In this document: positions 25,368-35,100 of the stretch, piece after piece | Layout: the number at the start of each line of letters is the position of its first letter | Numbering within the stretch: position 1 is the stretch's first letter | NCBI GenBank assembly: GCA_016713135.1 | Contig: JADJPR010000022.1 | Coordinates: 124,001-188,000, forward strand | Direction: 5' to 3' | DNA: 64,000 nucleotides | Source of the DNA: Rhodanobacteraceae bacterium | Lineage (GTDB): Bacteria; Pseudomonadota; Gammaproteobacteria; Xanthomonadales; SZUA-5 | Notes under the pieces: model-generated | Told to the model about the DNA's origin: nothing | Databases searched by the model: none | What the model saw: the letters and a program-made list of their open reading frames with translations, nothing else | Position numbers and translations under genes: made by a program

Positions 25368-26621
25368 ATGTTCAAGTGGTTCCGCCGCGACAAGTCGACG
25401 CCGCCGCAGCCGGCGACCTCCGGTCAGTTGCCCGAGGCAGTGCCGCCGGCGCCGGAAGTCATTCCATCGGCTTCGGAGGAAGGCGCGATTGCCATGGCGC
25501 CCGTCGTGGCAGACGCAATGCCACCGGCTGCTGAAGTCGCGTCTGCCCCGGCGGCTGAGCCCGCGCTGCCGGAGCCACCCGCCGTCGCCGAGCCCGTGGT
25601 CCGGGCGGTCGAGGCCCCCGCCGCCGCACCGCCGGAAGAAGTGCCGGCGATGTTCGTCGCCGACGAGCCGCCGCCGTCCGCCAGCGAGCCGCCGAAGCCG
25701 CGCAGCCTGCGCGAGCGCCTGGCCGCCACCGCGCGCGCGCTCACCGCGAGCGTCGGCAACCTGTTCAAACGCAATCCCAAGCTCGACGAAGACCTGCTGG
25801 AGGAACTGGAGACCGCGCTGATCCAGGCCGACATCGGCGTGACCGCGGCCACGGAACTGGTCGAGCAGTTGCGTGTGCGCATGAAGCGGCGCGAGTTCGC
25901 CGATGCCCAGGCGCTGCTCGCTTCGCTGCGCGCCTCGCTGCGGGCGCTGATCGTCGACCACGCGCGTCCGCTGGTGATTCCGCCGGCGCCGCGGCCCTTC
26001 GTGATTCTGACGGTTGGCGTCAACGGCGCCGGCAAGACCACCACCATCGGCAAGCTGGCGATGCGCTACAAGCAGGCCGGCCACAGCGTGATGCTGGCCG
26101 CCGGCGACACCTTCCGCGCCGCGGCGGTCGAGCAGCTCAAGACCTGGGGCGAGCGCAACCAGGTCGCGGTGGTCGCGCAGGGCAGTGGCGCCGACTCGGC
26201 ATCGGTGATCTTCGATGCCTTCCAGGCGGCCAAATCGCGCGGCATCGACGTGCTGATCGCCGACACCGCCGGGCGCCTGCACACCCAGGGCCATTTGATG
26301 CAGGAACTGGCCAAGGTCAAGCGCGTGCTCGGCAAGATCGACGCCGATGCGCCGCACGAGACCCTGCTGGTGATCGACGGTGGCACCGGCCAGAACGCGT
26401 TGAACCAGGCGCGCCAGTTCCACCAGGCCGTCGGCCTCAGCGGCATCGTCGTCACCAAGCTCGACGGTACCGCGAAGGGCGGCATGGTGTTCGCGCTTTG
26501 CCGCGAGCTGAAGCTGCCAATCCGCTTCATCGGCGTCGGCGAGAAACGCGAGGACCTGCGCGAATTCAATGCAGACGACTTCGTCGATGCCTTGTTGCCG
26601 CGGGAACTCGGCCAGGCCTGA
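25368..26621 (+). CDS. ftsY: Signal recognition particle receptor FtsY
   Basis: 417 residues. A basic MFKWFRR start is followed by a long Pro/Ala/Glu-rich acidic region (about 8-115), the membrane- and translocon-contacting A domain. The N domain helical bundle spans about 115-200 and the GTPase G domain 205-415: GVNGAGKTTTIGKLA (G1), DTFRAAA, DTAGRLHTQGHLM (G3) and TKLDGTAKGG (G4). It docks ribosome-SRP complexes at the membrane. The usual DATTGQNA loop reads DGGTGQNA. mutY overlaps its stop (TGATG), suggesting co-translation. Confidence 0.97.
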   Translation: MFKWFRRDKSTPPQPATSGQLPEAVPPAPEVIPSASEEGAIAMAPVVADAMPPAAEVASAPAAEPALPEPPAVAEPVVRAVEAPAAAPPEEVPAMFVADEPPPSASEPPKPRSLRERLAATARALTASVGNLFKRNPKLDEDLLEELETALIQADIGVTAATELVEQLRVRMKRREFADAQALLASLRASLRALIVDHARPLVIPPAPRPFVILTVGVNGAGKTTTIGKLAMRYKQAGHSVMLAAGDTFRAAAVEQLKTWGERNQVAVVAQGSGADSASVIFDAFQAAKSRGIDVLIADTAGRLHTQGHLMQELAKVKRVLGKIDADAPHETLLVIDGGTGQNALNQARQFHQAVGLSGIVVTKLDGTAKGGMVFALCRELKLPIRFIGVGEKREDLREFNADDFVDALLPRELGQA

Positions 26622-27673
26622 TGGCGACGGGGGATTTCGCCGCGCGCCTGCTGGCGTGGTTCGACCAGCACGGCCGGCACGACCTGCCGTGGCAGCATCC
26701 GCGCACGCCGTATCGGGTGTGGGTCGCGGAAATCATGCTGCAGCAGACCCAGGTGCAAACAGTCATCCCGTACTACCAGCGCTTCATGGCGCTGTTTCCC
26801 GATCTGCCGGCGCTCGCCGCGGCCGCGCTGGACGAGGTACTTGCGGCCTGGTCGGGCCTCGGTTACTACTCCCGTGCGCGCAATCTGCACCGCGCGGCGC
26901 AGCAGTGCGTCGACCTGCACGCGGGCGAGTTGCCCGATCGGTACGAGGCGCTGGCGGCTTTGCCGGGTATAGGTCGCTCGACGGCTGGCGCGATCCTGGC
27001 CCAGGCGCACGGCCAGCGCCTGCCGATCCTCGACGGGAATGTGCGCCGGGTACTCGCGCGCCACCGCGCGGTGGCCGGCGATCCGGCATCACCCGCGGTT
27101 CAGGCCGCGCTCTGGAGGCTGGCGACGGAGGCCTTGCCGCAATCGCGCCTGGCCGACTACACCCAGGCCCAGATGGACCTCGGCGCCACCGTGTGCACTC
27201 GCCATCGCACGGCCTGCGAGCGCTGCCCGTTGGCGCAGGACTGCGAAGCGCGGCAGCAGGGCAGGGTGTCCGAGTTCCCGCAGCCCAAGACTCGGCGCGC
27301 GCGCCCGCTCAAGGCCACCGTGATGCTGCGCGTGCGCGATGGCGCCGGTCGCCTCCTGCTGCTGCGGCGGCCGCCTGCTGGCGTGTGGCCTGGTCTCTGG
27401 TCCTTGCCGGAAGGCACGGATGTCGCCGCCGCGTTGAGTCCCTTGGCGCTGGTGGCGGTCCCCGTCCAGAGCCCGACGACGCGAATCCGCCACGAATTCA
27501 CCCACTTCTCGCTCGATATCCTGGTGCACGATGTCGCGGTCCACGGTGCCGCGATCGCCGATGACGACTCGCGTTGGTGCCTGCCGGCCGATGCGCTGGC
27601 CCTGGGGCTGCCGCAACCGGTGCGCCGGCTGATCGAGAGTGAGTCCGGCCTGCAGTTGCCATTCACCCACTGA
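26621..27673 (+). CDS. mutY: A/G-specific adenine glycosylase MutY
   Basis: 350 residues. The helix-hairpin-helix is LPGIGRSTAGAI (about 113-124), with the catalytic Asp in PILDGNVRRVLAR; IMLQQTQVQTVIPYY is the conserved recognition helix. The [4Fe-4S] ligands are C-x6-C-x2-C-x5-C ending in CERCPLAQDC. A C-terminal Nudix-like domain (about 235-345) recognises 8-oxoG. The enzyme removes adenine mispaired with 8-oxoguanine. The ATG overlaps the ftsY stop, and yggX begins at its own stop, as in E. coli mutY-yggX. Confidence 0.96.
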   Translation: MATGDFAARLLAWFDQHGRHDLPWQHPRTPYRVWVAEIMLQQTQVQTVIPYYQRFMALFPDLPALAAAALDEVLAAWSGLGYYSRARNLHRAAQQCVDLHAGELPDRYEALAALPGIGRSTAGAILAQAHGQRLPILDGNVRRVLARHRAVAGDPASPAVQAALWRLATEALPQSRLADYTQAQMDLGATVCTRHRTACERCPLAQDCEARQQGRVSEFPQPKTRRARPLKATVMLRVRDGAGRLLLLRRPPAGVWPGLWSLPEGTDVAAALSPLALVAVPVQSPTTRIRHEFTHFSLDILVHDVAVHGAAIADDDSRWCLPADALALGLPQPVRRLIESESGLQLPFTH

Positions 27674-27684
27674 TGGAGTCGAGC

Positions 27685-27957
27685 ATGTCCCGCATCATCG
27701 ATTGCGTGCGTCACGGCGCAGGCCAGGAAGGCCTGGACCGCCCGCCATATCCTGGCGATCTCGGCCAGCGCATCTTCGAACAGGTTGGCAAGCGCGCCTG
27801 GGGCGACTGGCTGGCGCACCAGACCATGCTGATCAACGAGAACCGCCTCTCGCCGGTCGATCCGAAGGCGCGCAGCTTCCTCAAGGCCGAACTCGAGAAA
27901 TTCTTCTTCGGCGACGGTTCGGAGCGGCCTGCCGGCTTCGTTGCGCCTGAAGCCTGA
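27685..27957 (+). CDS. yggX: Fe(2+)-trafficking/oxidative damage protection protein YggX
   Basis: 90 residues from the ATG at 27685, which has GGAG six bases upstream; an ATG at 27673 overlapping the mutY stop would add four residues. The family pattern is clear: C-x-RHG, GLDRPPYPGDLGQRI, WGDWLAHQTMLINENRL and a C-terminal phenylalanine-rich FFFGDG. YggX helps protect iron-sulfur clusters and handles labile iron. Its position after mutY, itself a [4Fe-4S] enzyme for oxidative lesions, is conserved in gammaproteobacteria. Confidence 0.94.
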   Translation: MSRIIDCVRHGAGQEGLDRPPYPGDLGQRIFEQVGKRAWGDWLAHQTMLINENRLSPVDPKARSFLKAELEKFFFGDGSERPAGFVAPEA

Positions 27958-27977
27958 GCCAGCGCGAACCGGCTCGG

Positions 27978-28394
27978 TCAGCCCCCTGCCGGTTTGCCCA
28001 TGCGCTCGCGCTTCAGCGCCTTGTAGTCCACCGGGCGGATCTCGTCGATGTAGCAGATCTGGTGTTCGAAGGTGACCTTGTCGAAGCGCGCGTGGATGAC
28101 GCCATTCGATGAGCTGATGCCGATGCCATGCTGGAACTCCAACCCCGGGCATGGCCCGCGCAGGCTCAGCAGGTAGGCTCGGTTGACGCCCATGAACACC
28201 ACCAACCGGTCCGGCGCCAGCGCATCCCAGTGGTCCAGCCCGGTGTACATCCGGATCTGCTTGACCGGCGCCTGCGCGTACGTCTCATAGGCCGCCAGCC
28301 GCGCATCCTGCTTCGCCCGGTACTCGGCCGAACTCGCGCAGGCACCGAGCAGCGCCGCGAGGCAAGTGGTCAGGATCAAATGGCTTGCACGCAT
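27978..28394 (-). CDS. DUF6491-like lipoprotein
   Basis: 138 residues. The signal sequence ends in the lipobox LLGAC (Cys at about residue 18), so an outer- or inner-membrane lipoprotein is expected. The mature part includes DHWDALAPDRLVVFMGVNRAYLL and two cysteines (PCPGLEF, HQICYIDEIRPVDY) typical of DUF6491, a small family of unknown function common in Xanthomonadales. GGAG precedes the ATG at 28394. The gene is convergent with yggX, 20 bases apart. Confidence 0.8.
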   Translation of the reverse strand: MRASHLILTTCLAALLGACASSAEYRAKQDARLAAYETYAQAPVKQIRMYTGLDHWDALAPDRLVVFMGVNRAYLLSLRGPCPGLEFQHGIGISSSNGVIHARFDKVTFEHQICYIDEIRPVDYKALKRERMGKPAGG

Positions 28395-28492
28395 ATCGGA
28401 TCTCCGGTCTCGACCTGCCCACATCATCGCGCAGCAGCATGGCCGCAAATGCTGCCTGTCGATGAATGATGTTTCATGTGCGCCGGGGGGGA

Positions 28493-28522
28493 TTGACGAG
28501 CGCCAGCGCCGCAGGCTTAATA
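28493..28522 (+). promoter_or_regulatory. Probable promoter of tRNA-Phe
   Basis: TTGACG at 28493-28498 and TTAATA at 28517-28522 are separated by 18 bases. A GC-rich discriminator (GCGGGC) follows, as in stable-RNA promoters under stringent control. The tRNA starts about 50 bases after the expected start site. Confidence 0.6.
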
Positions 28523-28576
28523 GCGGGCTCTCGCGCGGCGCGTATCGTGACGCCGGAATGGCGCAGAGAGCCCAGT

Positions 28577-28652
28577 GGCCGGGTAGCTCAGTTGGTAGAG
28601 CAGGGGATTGAAAATCCCCGTGTCGGCGGTTCGATTCCGTCCCCGGCCACCA
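28577..28652 (+). tRNA. tRNA-Phe (anticodon GAA)
   Basis: A 76-base cloverleaf. The acceptor GGCCGGG pairs with CCCGGCC, followed by discriminator A and encoded CCA. The D arm is GCTC...GAGC. The anticodon stem GGGGA/TCCCC encloses loop TTGAAAA, giving GAA. The T arm has GGTTCGATTCC. A short T run follows CCA. Confidence 0.97.
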
Positions 28653-28838
28653 TTTTTCCTCAGCAATTCAACGGCTTCTGATTCCAGTCGTCGCCTCCCT
28701 GTGGCGCGCGGCCCTCGGTGTTGTCCGTTGCTTGCGCGTTTCTCGAGTTCGCGATCGACGGATCGTTTCCGTTCGCAGCCATCGCAGTCGCGGTGCCGCG
28801 CCGGACGCTTCGTTCGGCCGGACATCCGAGCCACCGAC

Positions 28839-29744
28839 TCAGGCGAGCGACAGCGCTTGCATGGCCTCCACGGCCAGATCGATGAATCCCCGGACTTTCG
28901 GCGTGAGGTAGCGCGCGCTGGCGAACACTGCGTGCACGGGCACTGACTGCAGGGACCAGGTGGGCAGTACCTGGCGGAGCTGGGCGGCCTGAACGGCGGG
29001 CGCGGCGACAATGGCCGGCAGGAGCGCCACCCCAAGGCCGCTGATGGCCGCGTCCCTGACGGCAAAGACATTGTTGGCCCGCATGCGCGGTTGCAGCGGG
29101 ATCCGCTGCTGTCTCTCGCCGTGCGAGAGTGACCACGCGGCCTGGTGACTGCCACCGGCAAAAACCAGGGTGTCGTGGCGCGGCAGTTCGACCGGTTCGC
29201 CGGGCGTTCCGCGTCGGTCCAGGTAGGCCGGCGCTGCGTAGAGCCCGTAGCGCAGTTCGCCGAGTTTGCGCGCATTGAGCGTCGAGTCTGCCAATGGGCC
29301 GACGCGGACTGCGAGGTCGAAGCCCTCGTGCACGATATCGACAAGGCGGCTGGTGAAGTCGGCGTCGACGCGTACCTGCGGGTAGCGCTCGAGGTATGCG
29401 CCGATCCAGGCGCTGACAGCGATCATCCCGAATTCCACGCCGCAGGTGAGCTTGAGCACCCCACGCGGTTCACCCTGGGTCTTCTGGACCGCCAGCTGCG
29501 CGTCGTCGATGGAAGCGAGGATGCCGATGGCGCGTTCGAAGAACTCGCGCCCGATTTCGGTCAACGAGAGCGAGCGCGTCGTGCGCTCCAGCAGGCGAGC
29601 GCCCAGTTCCCGCTCCAACTGGGTGACGACACGGGAGAGGTGAGCCTTCTGCGTCAGCAGGGCATCCGCTGCACGCGTGAAGCTGCCCGTCTGAACAACC
29701 TTCACAAAAGCGCGCAGCGCAGCGAGTTCCATTGTTGTCGACAT
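28839..29744 (-). CDS. LysR-family transcriptional regulator
   Basis: 301 residues from the ATG at 29744. An N-terminal winged helix-turn-helix occupies about 3-62 (LRAFVKVVQTGSFTRAADAL, QLERELGARLLERTTRSLSL), followed by the periplasmic-binding-like effector domain (about 90-295). It belongs to the AaeR/CrgA-like group by the LTEIGREFFERA and FDLAVRVGPL patches. It is divergent from the oxidoreductase gene at 29897, the classical layout in which LysR controls its neighbour. The effector is unknown. Confidence 0.9.
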   Translation of the reverse strand: MSTTMELAALRAFVKVVQTGSFTRAADALLTQKAHLSRVVTQLERELGARLLERTTRSLSLTEIGREFFERAIGILASIDDAQLAVQKTQGEPRGVLKLTCGVEFGMIAVSAWIGAYLERYPQVRVDADFTSRLVDIVHEGFDLAVRVGPLADSTLNARKLGELRYGLYAAPAYLDRRGTPGEPVELPRHDTLVFAGGSHQAAWSLSHGERQQRIPLQPRMRANNVFAVRDAAISGLGVALLPAIVAAPAVQAAQLRQVLPTWSLQSVPVHAVFASARYLTPKVRGFIDLAVEAMQALSLA

Positions 29745-29824
29745 AGGCAACGGAGAGTCGCATTGGAGAGTATTTTTGTGCCGATGTGCAAGTTCCAGAC
29801 TGTCCTGCGCTTACCGTCCTGGAT

Positions 29825-29883
29825 GACTCTCAAGACGCCGGGAACCCGGATCGGCGCGACTCGCAAGACTGTTCTACTCAAGA
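29825..29883 (+). promoter_or_regulatory. Three short direct repeats in the LysR/oxidoreductase divergent region
   Basis: ACTCTCAAGA (29825-29834), ACTCGCAAGA (29859-29868) and ACTCAAGA (29876-29883) share ACTC-(NC)-AAGA, all on the plus strand just upstream of the oxidoreductase. They may be regulator contacts, though LysR sites are usually inverted T-N11-A boxes. Confidence 0.35.
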
Positions 29884-29896
29884 TTCGGAGGCTTTC

Positions 29897-30526
29897 ATGA
29901 GCATTTCCATCATCGGTGCGGGAAACGTCGGCATGGCGCTCGGCGGCGCTTTCACCCGGCGCGGACAACATGTGGTCTTCGGCACGCCGGATCCAGTCAA
30001 GCACGCGCCTGCGGTAGCTGCGCTGGGCCCGCTGGCCACGGGGGTGTCCACCGCGGAGGCGATCGCCGCAAGCGATCTGGTGATCCTCGCCGTGCCCCAT
30101 GCAGCGCTGCCTTCGATCGCGCAAGCGCTGCCTGACTGGCAGGGCAGGATTCTGGTCGATGCCACCAACCCGCTGGCGCCGGGGCTCTCGGGGCTCAGCG
30201 TGGGAACGACGACCTCGGGCGCGGAGGAACTGGCGAAACTGGCCCGCGGGGCGCGCGTGGTGAAGGCCTTCAACACCACCGGCGCCGAGAACATGGCGGA
30301 CTCCGCATACCCTGGCGGCGTGCCGTTCATGCCCGTGTGTGGCGACGACGCCGATGCCCGCCAGCGGGTTGCCGGGCTGGCTGCGCTGATCGGCTTCGAC
30401 GCGGTCGACCTTGGTCCGCTGGCCGCGGCAAGATACCTCGAGCCCTTCGCGATGACCTGGATCCACCTGGCCATCAAACTGGGGTATGGCCGCAACTTCG
30501 CGTTTTCGATGCTGCGTCGCGCGTGA
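29897..30526 (+). CDS. NADP-dependent oxidoreductase, F420-dependent reductase-like
   Basis: 209 residues. A Rossmann dinucleotide motif opens the protein: ISIIGAGNVGMALGGAF (GxGxxG at about 7-12). VFGTPDP at the end of strand 2 and the later DATNPLAPG and KAFNTTGAENM motifs are typical of the NADP oxidoreductase, coenzyme F420-dependent family, which in bacteria lacking F420 use other acceptors. The ATG at 29897 follows CGGAGG with good spacing. The divergent LysR gene probably regulates it. Physiological substrate unknown. Confidence 0.87.
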   Translation: MSISIIGAGNVGMALGGAFTRRGQHVVFGTPDPVKHAPAVAALGPLATGVSTAEAIAASDLVILAVPHAALPSIAQALPDWQGRILVDATNPLAPGLSGLSVGTTTSGAEELAKLARGARVVKAFNTTGAENMADSAYPGGVPFMPVCGDDADARQRVAGLAALIGFDAVDLGPLAAARYLEPFAMTWIHLAIKLGYGRNFAFSMLRRA

Positions 30527-30674
30527 ACGGCGCGTCCCATCCCGCAGTTCGCGGCGCGGGACTGCGCGGGGCGACAAGCCTGCTCGCGGCTGAACGGAGG
30601 AGTGTCCCATCCGGGCAACCGCGGCGTCCTTTGCTATTGCTTGCTGCACTTTCCTCTCGCTCGCGGGTGGTTCG

Positions 30675-32066
30675 GTGCGGTCCATTCCGGTTGACTCTGC
30701 GCATGCTGCGAATCGATGGACGGGCCTGGCCGGTTGCCTGCTCGCGCTGGCCGCAGCGCTTTCGCCAACTGCTCGGGCTTCGGGCCTGCAGGCCGCATGC
30801 GATGCAGCGGAGCCACCCGCCGAGGCCGTCGGCCAGGTGCAGTACCTGAGCGACCGCGGCGAACTGCTCGCCTGGCGGGAATGGACCTCCGGCGACGGGA
30901 TTTGCATCCAGCTCGACTGGCCGGAGGCAAGGCGGCTTTCGCGCGACGAAGCGGCCTCCCTGATGCAGCGACTGGCAGTTGCGGAAGGGCGCCGCCGGGC
31001 GCTGCTCGGGCCTGGCCTGCCGCGGGCGCAGGTTGAACGCGAGAGGCAATCCCCACTGCCTGCGTGGCTGCCCCCGGAACAGGTGCCGGCGCCCGTCGTC
31101 CACGGTCCGCTGCCCCTGTGCCCATGGGTCCCCGCCCGCGCGCAGATGCTCCCGTTGGAGCTGCCAACGCCGATCGCAGCCACCGTGCTGAGGGTGCGCC
31201 CGCACCGCTGCGCTGCCGGAAGCCTGGCGCTCGCAGGCAGCGGCGTCCTGCTGTCGCCCATGCTGGGCCTGACTGCCGCGCACGTGGTCATGACCCCGGC
31301 CGGGAAGGTGTGCAGCCGCTATCGGGTCGTGCCCGGTGGGCGACGCTTCAACGATCCACCAGCTGCGCCCTACGGCCTGAGCTTCGTGACTCGGGCCGAA
31401 TTGAGCGGTCGCGGAGGATGGGTCAACGACGCGGTGTCGGCACCTCCGAAGTTGGGCGATCTGGACGCGCGTACGCGGCATGACCATGCGTGGCTCCTGC
31501 TGGACGACGCAGCGGTGGTGCCCGCCGATGCCGCTTGGCCGCGGCTGCGGTTCGGCGCACCGGCGGCAGCCGTCGGTATGCCGGTGCTCAGTGCAGGCTA
31601 TTCCTCACGCACGCCTTCCGCGCGCAGCGCGCCGGGGGCAATGGTGAGTCTGTGGGGCCAGTCGGCGTGCGCCTTGCCCGAAGAGTCCTCCCGGCGCTTT
31701 GCACTTTGGCTGTCTCCGGGTGGCAGCGGCGGTCCAATCTGGAACTGGTCCGCGGCGCGCCCACTCGAACTGCAGTCGCTGGCGTCTCGGGTCGAAGGGC
31801 TGCCCGGCGAGCGCTACGAAGCGGTCGGTCCGGCTTTCGACCTTGTCGACTATCAGCGGCTGCTACAACTGCTTGCGAAGGAACGCGACTGGCGCGAATC
31901 GGTCCCGCCCAAGGCCGTGTTCCTGAGCTGGGCGCCCGGTCGGGAAGGCAGGAAGTGGCGGCGTGCGAGTTGCAAGGGTTACCACCAGAACATGTCGCTG
32001 ATGGGACCTGGCGCTCTTTCCGCCTGCCGCGCAAAGTGCGCCGTGCGGCCGCAATCCTGCAAATAG
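30675..32066 (+). CDS. Secreted trypsin-like serine protease
   Basis: 463 residues from a GTG at 30675. A signal peptide is likely (about 1-36, GLAGCLLALAAALSPTARA). After a proline-rich propeptide-like region, a chymotrypsin-fold domain carries a complete triad: His203 in LTAAHVV, Asp270 in RHDHAWLLLDD and Ser351 in SPGGSGGPI. Remote similarity only; no specific family name is offered. The last 40 residues are basic and contain four cysteines, possibly a disulfide-bonded tail. There are 148 bases between the oxidoreductase gene and this one. The start codon is uncertain because no clear ribosome binding site is visible. Confidence 0.75.
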   Translation: MRSIPVDSAHAANRWTGLAGCLLALAAALSPTARASGLQAACDAAEPPAEAVGQVQYLSDRGELLAWREWTSGDGICIQLDWPEARRLSRDEAASLMQRLAVAEGRRRALLGPGLPRAQVERERQSPLPAWLPPEQVPAPVVHGPLPLCPWVPARAQMLPLELPTPIAATVLRVRPHRCAAGSLALAGSGVLLSPMLGLTAAHVVMTPAGKVCSRYRVVPGGRRFNDPPAAPYGLSFVTRAELSGRGGWVNDAVSAPPKLGDLDARTRHDHAWLLLDDAAVVPADAAWPRLRFGAPAAAVGMPVLSAGYSSRTPSARSAPGAMVSLWGQSACALPEESSRRFALWLSPGGSGGPIWNWSAARPLELQSLASRVEGLPGERYEAVGPAFDLVDYQRLLQLLAKERDWRESVPPKAVFLSWAPGREGRKWRRASCKGYHQNMSLMGPGALSACRAKCAVRPQSCK

Positions 32067-32108
32067 GTCGATCGCGCGCAGGCGCTGCGCGAACCTCATC
32101 GGCTTGCG

Positions 32109-35100
32109 TCAGGCGTGCGGTCGGGCGACGTTGTCAGGCGTATGCAGCGGGAAGCGCAGCACGAATTCCGACCCCTGGTCCGGCGCCGTATGCAGCTGGA
32201 TCTGGCCGGCCATGAGTTGGGTCACGAGGTTGTGCACCACGTGCAGCCCCAGGCCGGAACCGCCGCTGCCGCGCCGCGTGGTGAAGAAGGGGTCGAAGGC
32301 GCGCGCCGCCACCTCCGCGTCCATGCCGCGGCCGTCGTCGCGGAAACACAGCTCGAGCTGATCGCCGTCGACCTTCGCGCTGATCCGCATGCGGCCCGGA
32401 CGCTCGGGCGTGAACGCGTGGATGATCGCGTTATTGATCAGGTTGGTCAGGATCTGGAACATCGCGCCGGGATAGGAATCCAGCTCGATGCCCGTCGCAC
32501 ATTCGATCTCGAGCCTGTGCGGAGTGCGCCGGATCGTCGGGTTCAGCGCGTTGCGCACCTCGTCGAGGAACTGGTGCAACTGGAAACGCCGCCGCTGGCC
32601 GCTCGACTGGTCTACCGAGACTTGCTTGAAGCTGGTGATCAGGGTGCCGGCGCGCTCCAGGCTGGAAAGTACCAGGCGCGCCGAGGTGTCGATTTCGGAC
32701 TTCCATTCGCCGAGTTCGTTGCGCGAAAAGCGGCCTTCGCTGAGTTTGCTGGTGCCCTCGCGAGTCACGTCCTGCAGGTGCGAGGCGGCGGTCACCGCGA
32801 TGCCGATGGGAGTGTTGATTTCGTGCGCGACGCCAGCCACCAGTTGTCCGAGCGAGGCCATTTTCTCGGCGGCAACGAGCTGGCGTTGGGCGCCTTTCAG
32901 CTCTGCCAGCGCCTGCTCGGCGCGCTCCTTGGCCTGGCTCAGCTCTTGCGTGCGCATCTCGACCAGCGCCTCCAGCGCGCGTGCGCGCTGGCGCATCCGC
33001 AGGGTGCGCAGGCGCACCAGACCACCGATCAGCAGCAGCAGTAGAATCACGCCGACCGCCATCGCCAGCGGGGTCTGCCACCAGGCCGGAATCACCCGGA
33101 CCGGCAACGACAGCGGCGTCGACCAAGCCGCGGATCGCGTGCGTGAGCGCATCTCCAGTTGGTACGCGCCGGGCCAGAGGTTGTGGAAACTGGCGACTCG
33201 CTGGCTGGCGTCGGTCTCGATCCACTCGTCGTCGAGCCCGATCAGGCGGTACGCGTAGCGCGTGGCCACCGGCGATGAGTAATCGAGCGCGGCGAACTCG
33301 ACGCTGAGTCGGCGCTGCCCCGGCTGCAGCGCAATGCCGGTGGCACCGCCATCGCCGTGGATGCGCTCGCCATCGATATCCAGCCCCGTGATCAGCAGCG
33401 GGGCCTGGTACTGCCACGGGCGGTAGCGCTCCGGTTCGACGATCAGCAGGCCGCGGGTACCGCCGAAGTAGAGGCGCCCGTCCGGCGCCATGCTGCCGGA
33501 GCCGATCTCCACGCTGCCGATGTCCACGCCATCGGCGACTCCCAGCAGTTCCACCTGATCGCTGCCAGGATCGATGACCGTGCGTGGGCTCCACAGCCGG
33601 CCGCTGTGATCGGACAGGACCTGCTGGCCGAGTCCTTGCGGCAGCCCGGGGAGGCGCTTGCCGTAGTCCTCGAAGACTGGCTGACCCTGGATCCAGCCAC
33701 TCAGACGTGCCAGGCCCCGTGGTCCGGCCAGCCACAGCTGCCCGCGGACATCCACCTCCAGGTCGGTGGCAGCTTGCAGCCGGGCTTCGCCGCCTGGCAT
33801 CTGTTGCGGGTAACCGGCGCCGGGCGGCCACCAGTAAAGCGCCACCGGCGTGCCGATCCACAGGATGCCGTCGCTGTCCTCGGCCATGCTCCAGACCGGA
33901 TCGGTGAATTCGCGCCCGGCGCTGAGCCGAGCCCGGCGGACGGCGCCAGTGCGCGGGTCCACGCTCGCCAGCGCGGCCTGCATCCCGACCATGATGCTGC
34001 CGTCGCGACGCGGCAACACCTGACGCACCGGCCCGCGCGGGATGCCTTCCAAGGGCTCGGCGAAATCGTCGGTTTCCGGGCGGTAGCGTTGCAGGCCGCC
34101 ATGCTGGGTACCGACCCAGAGCGTTCCATCGCGATCGCGGATCATCGCGCGGATGGTCCCGTCGCGCAGCGCACCGGGCCGAGTGGCATGCGGGCGGTAA
34201 CCGCCGGTGATGCCGTGTTCGACGTCGAGCAGGTCGATTCCATTGCCGCCGGTGCCGATCCACACCAGGCGCTCGCTCAACGGCAGTGTGCTGAGGACAT
34301 TCGCCAGGCTCAGCCCGTTGCTGACCGTGGTGCCGTGGCGCACGGTGACGAAGGCCTCGGCGTTTGCCGGATTGTGGCGTTGCAGCCCGGCACCCCAGGT
34401 GCCCACCCAGATCAGGCCCGAGCGATCCTGGAACGGCGCGGTCAGGCGGTCCAGCGCCAGGCTGCCGGGCATCGACGGGTCGCTGCGGATGTGCTGCACC
34501 GCGCTACCGTTGGCGGCGTCGAGGATGTCGATGCCTGCGCCGTAGGTGTGCACCCAGATGCGGTCTTCGCTGGGCTGCACGAAGCCGGAAATCCAGGGAT
34601 GACTGACGCCGTCGTTGCCGGCCGGCAGGCGGCGCAACTGCATGGTTGCCGGATCGACGATCGCGCCGCCGTGCGACTGCGTGCCCACCCAGAGCCGGCC
34701 GTCGCGTGCCTCGTGCAGGGCATACACATACTGCCGCGCGAAGCCATCCGCGCGCTCCGGCTCGGACAGCACGTGCTCGAACTCGTTGGCGCCTTTCCGG
34801 CGCCGCTGCAGGCCATTGCCGGTGCCGATCCAGAGATCGCCGTGGCGGTCGATCACCAGCACGCGCACGGTGTCGTGCTGCAGCGCGCCAGGTTTGCCGG
34901 GCGCGGGCGCGAATGACTCGAATACGCGCCGGCGCGCGTCCCAGCGCGCCAGTCCATGGTTGCCGAAGCCAACCCAGACCTCGCCGTCGCTGCCTTCGAC
35001 CAGGCACAGCGCCGAGATTCCGGGAATCGCAGTGGGATCGCCCGGGCGCGGCCTGTGGTGGGTGAAACGGTCGCTCCGCGGGTCGTAGATCGACAGCGCG

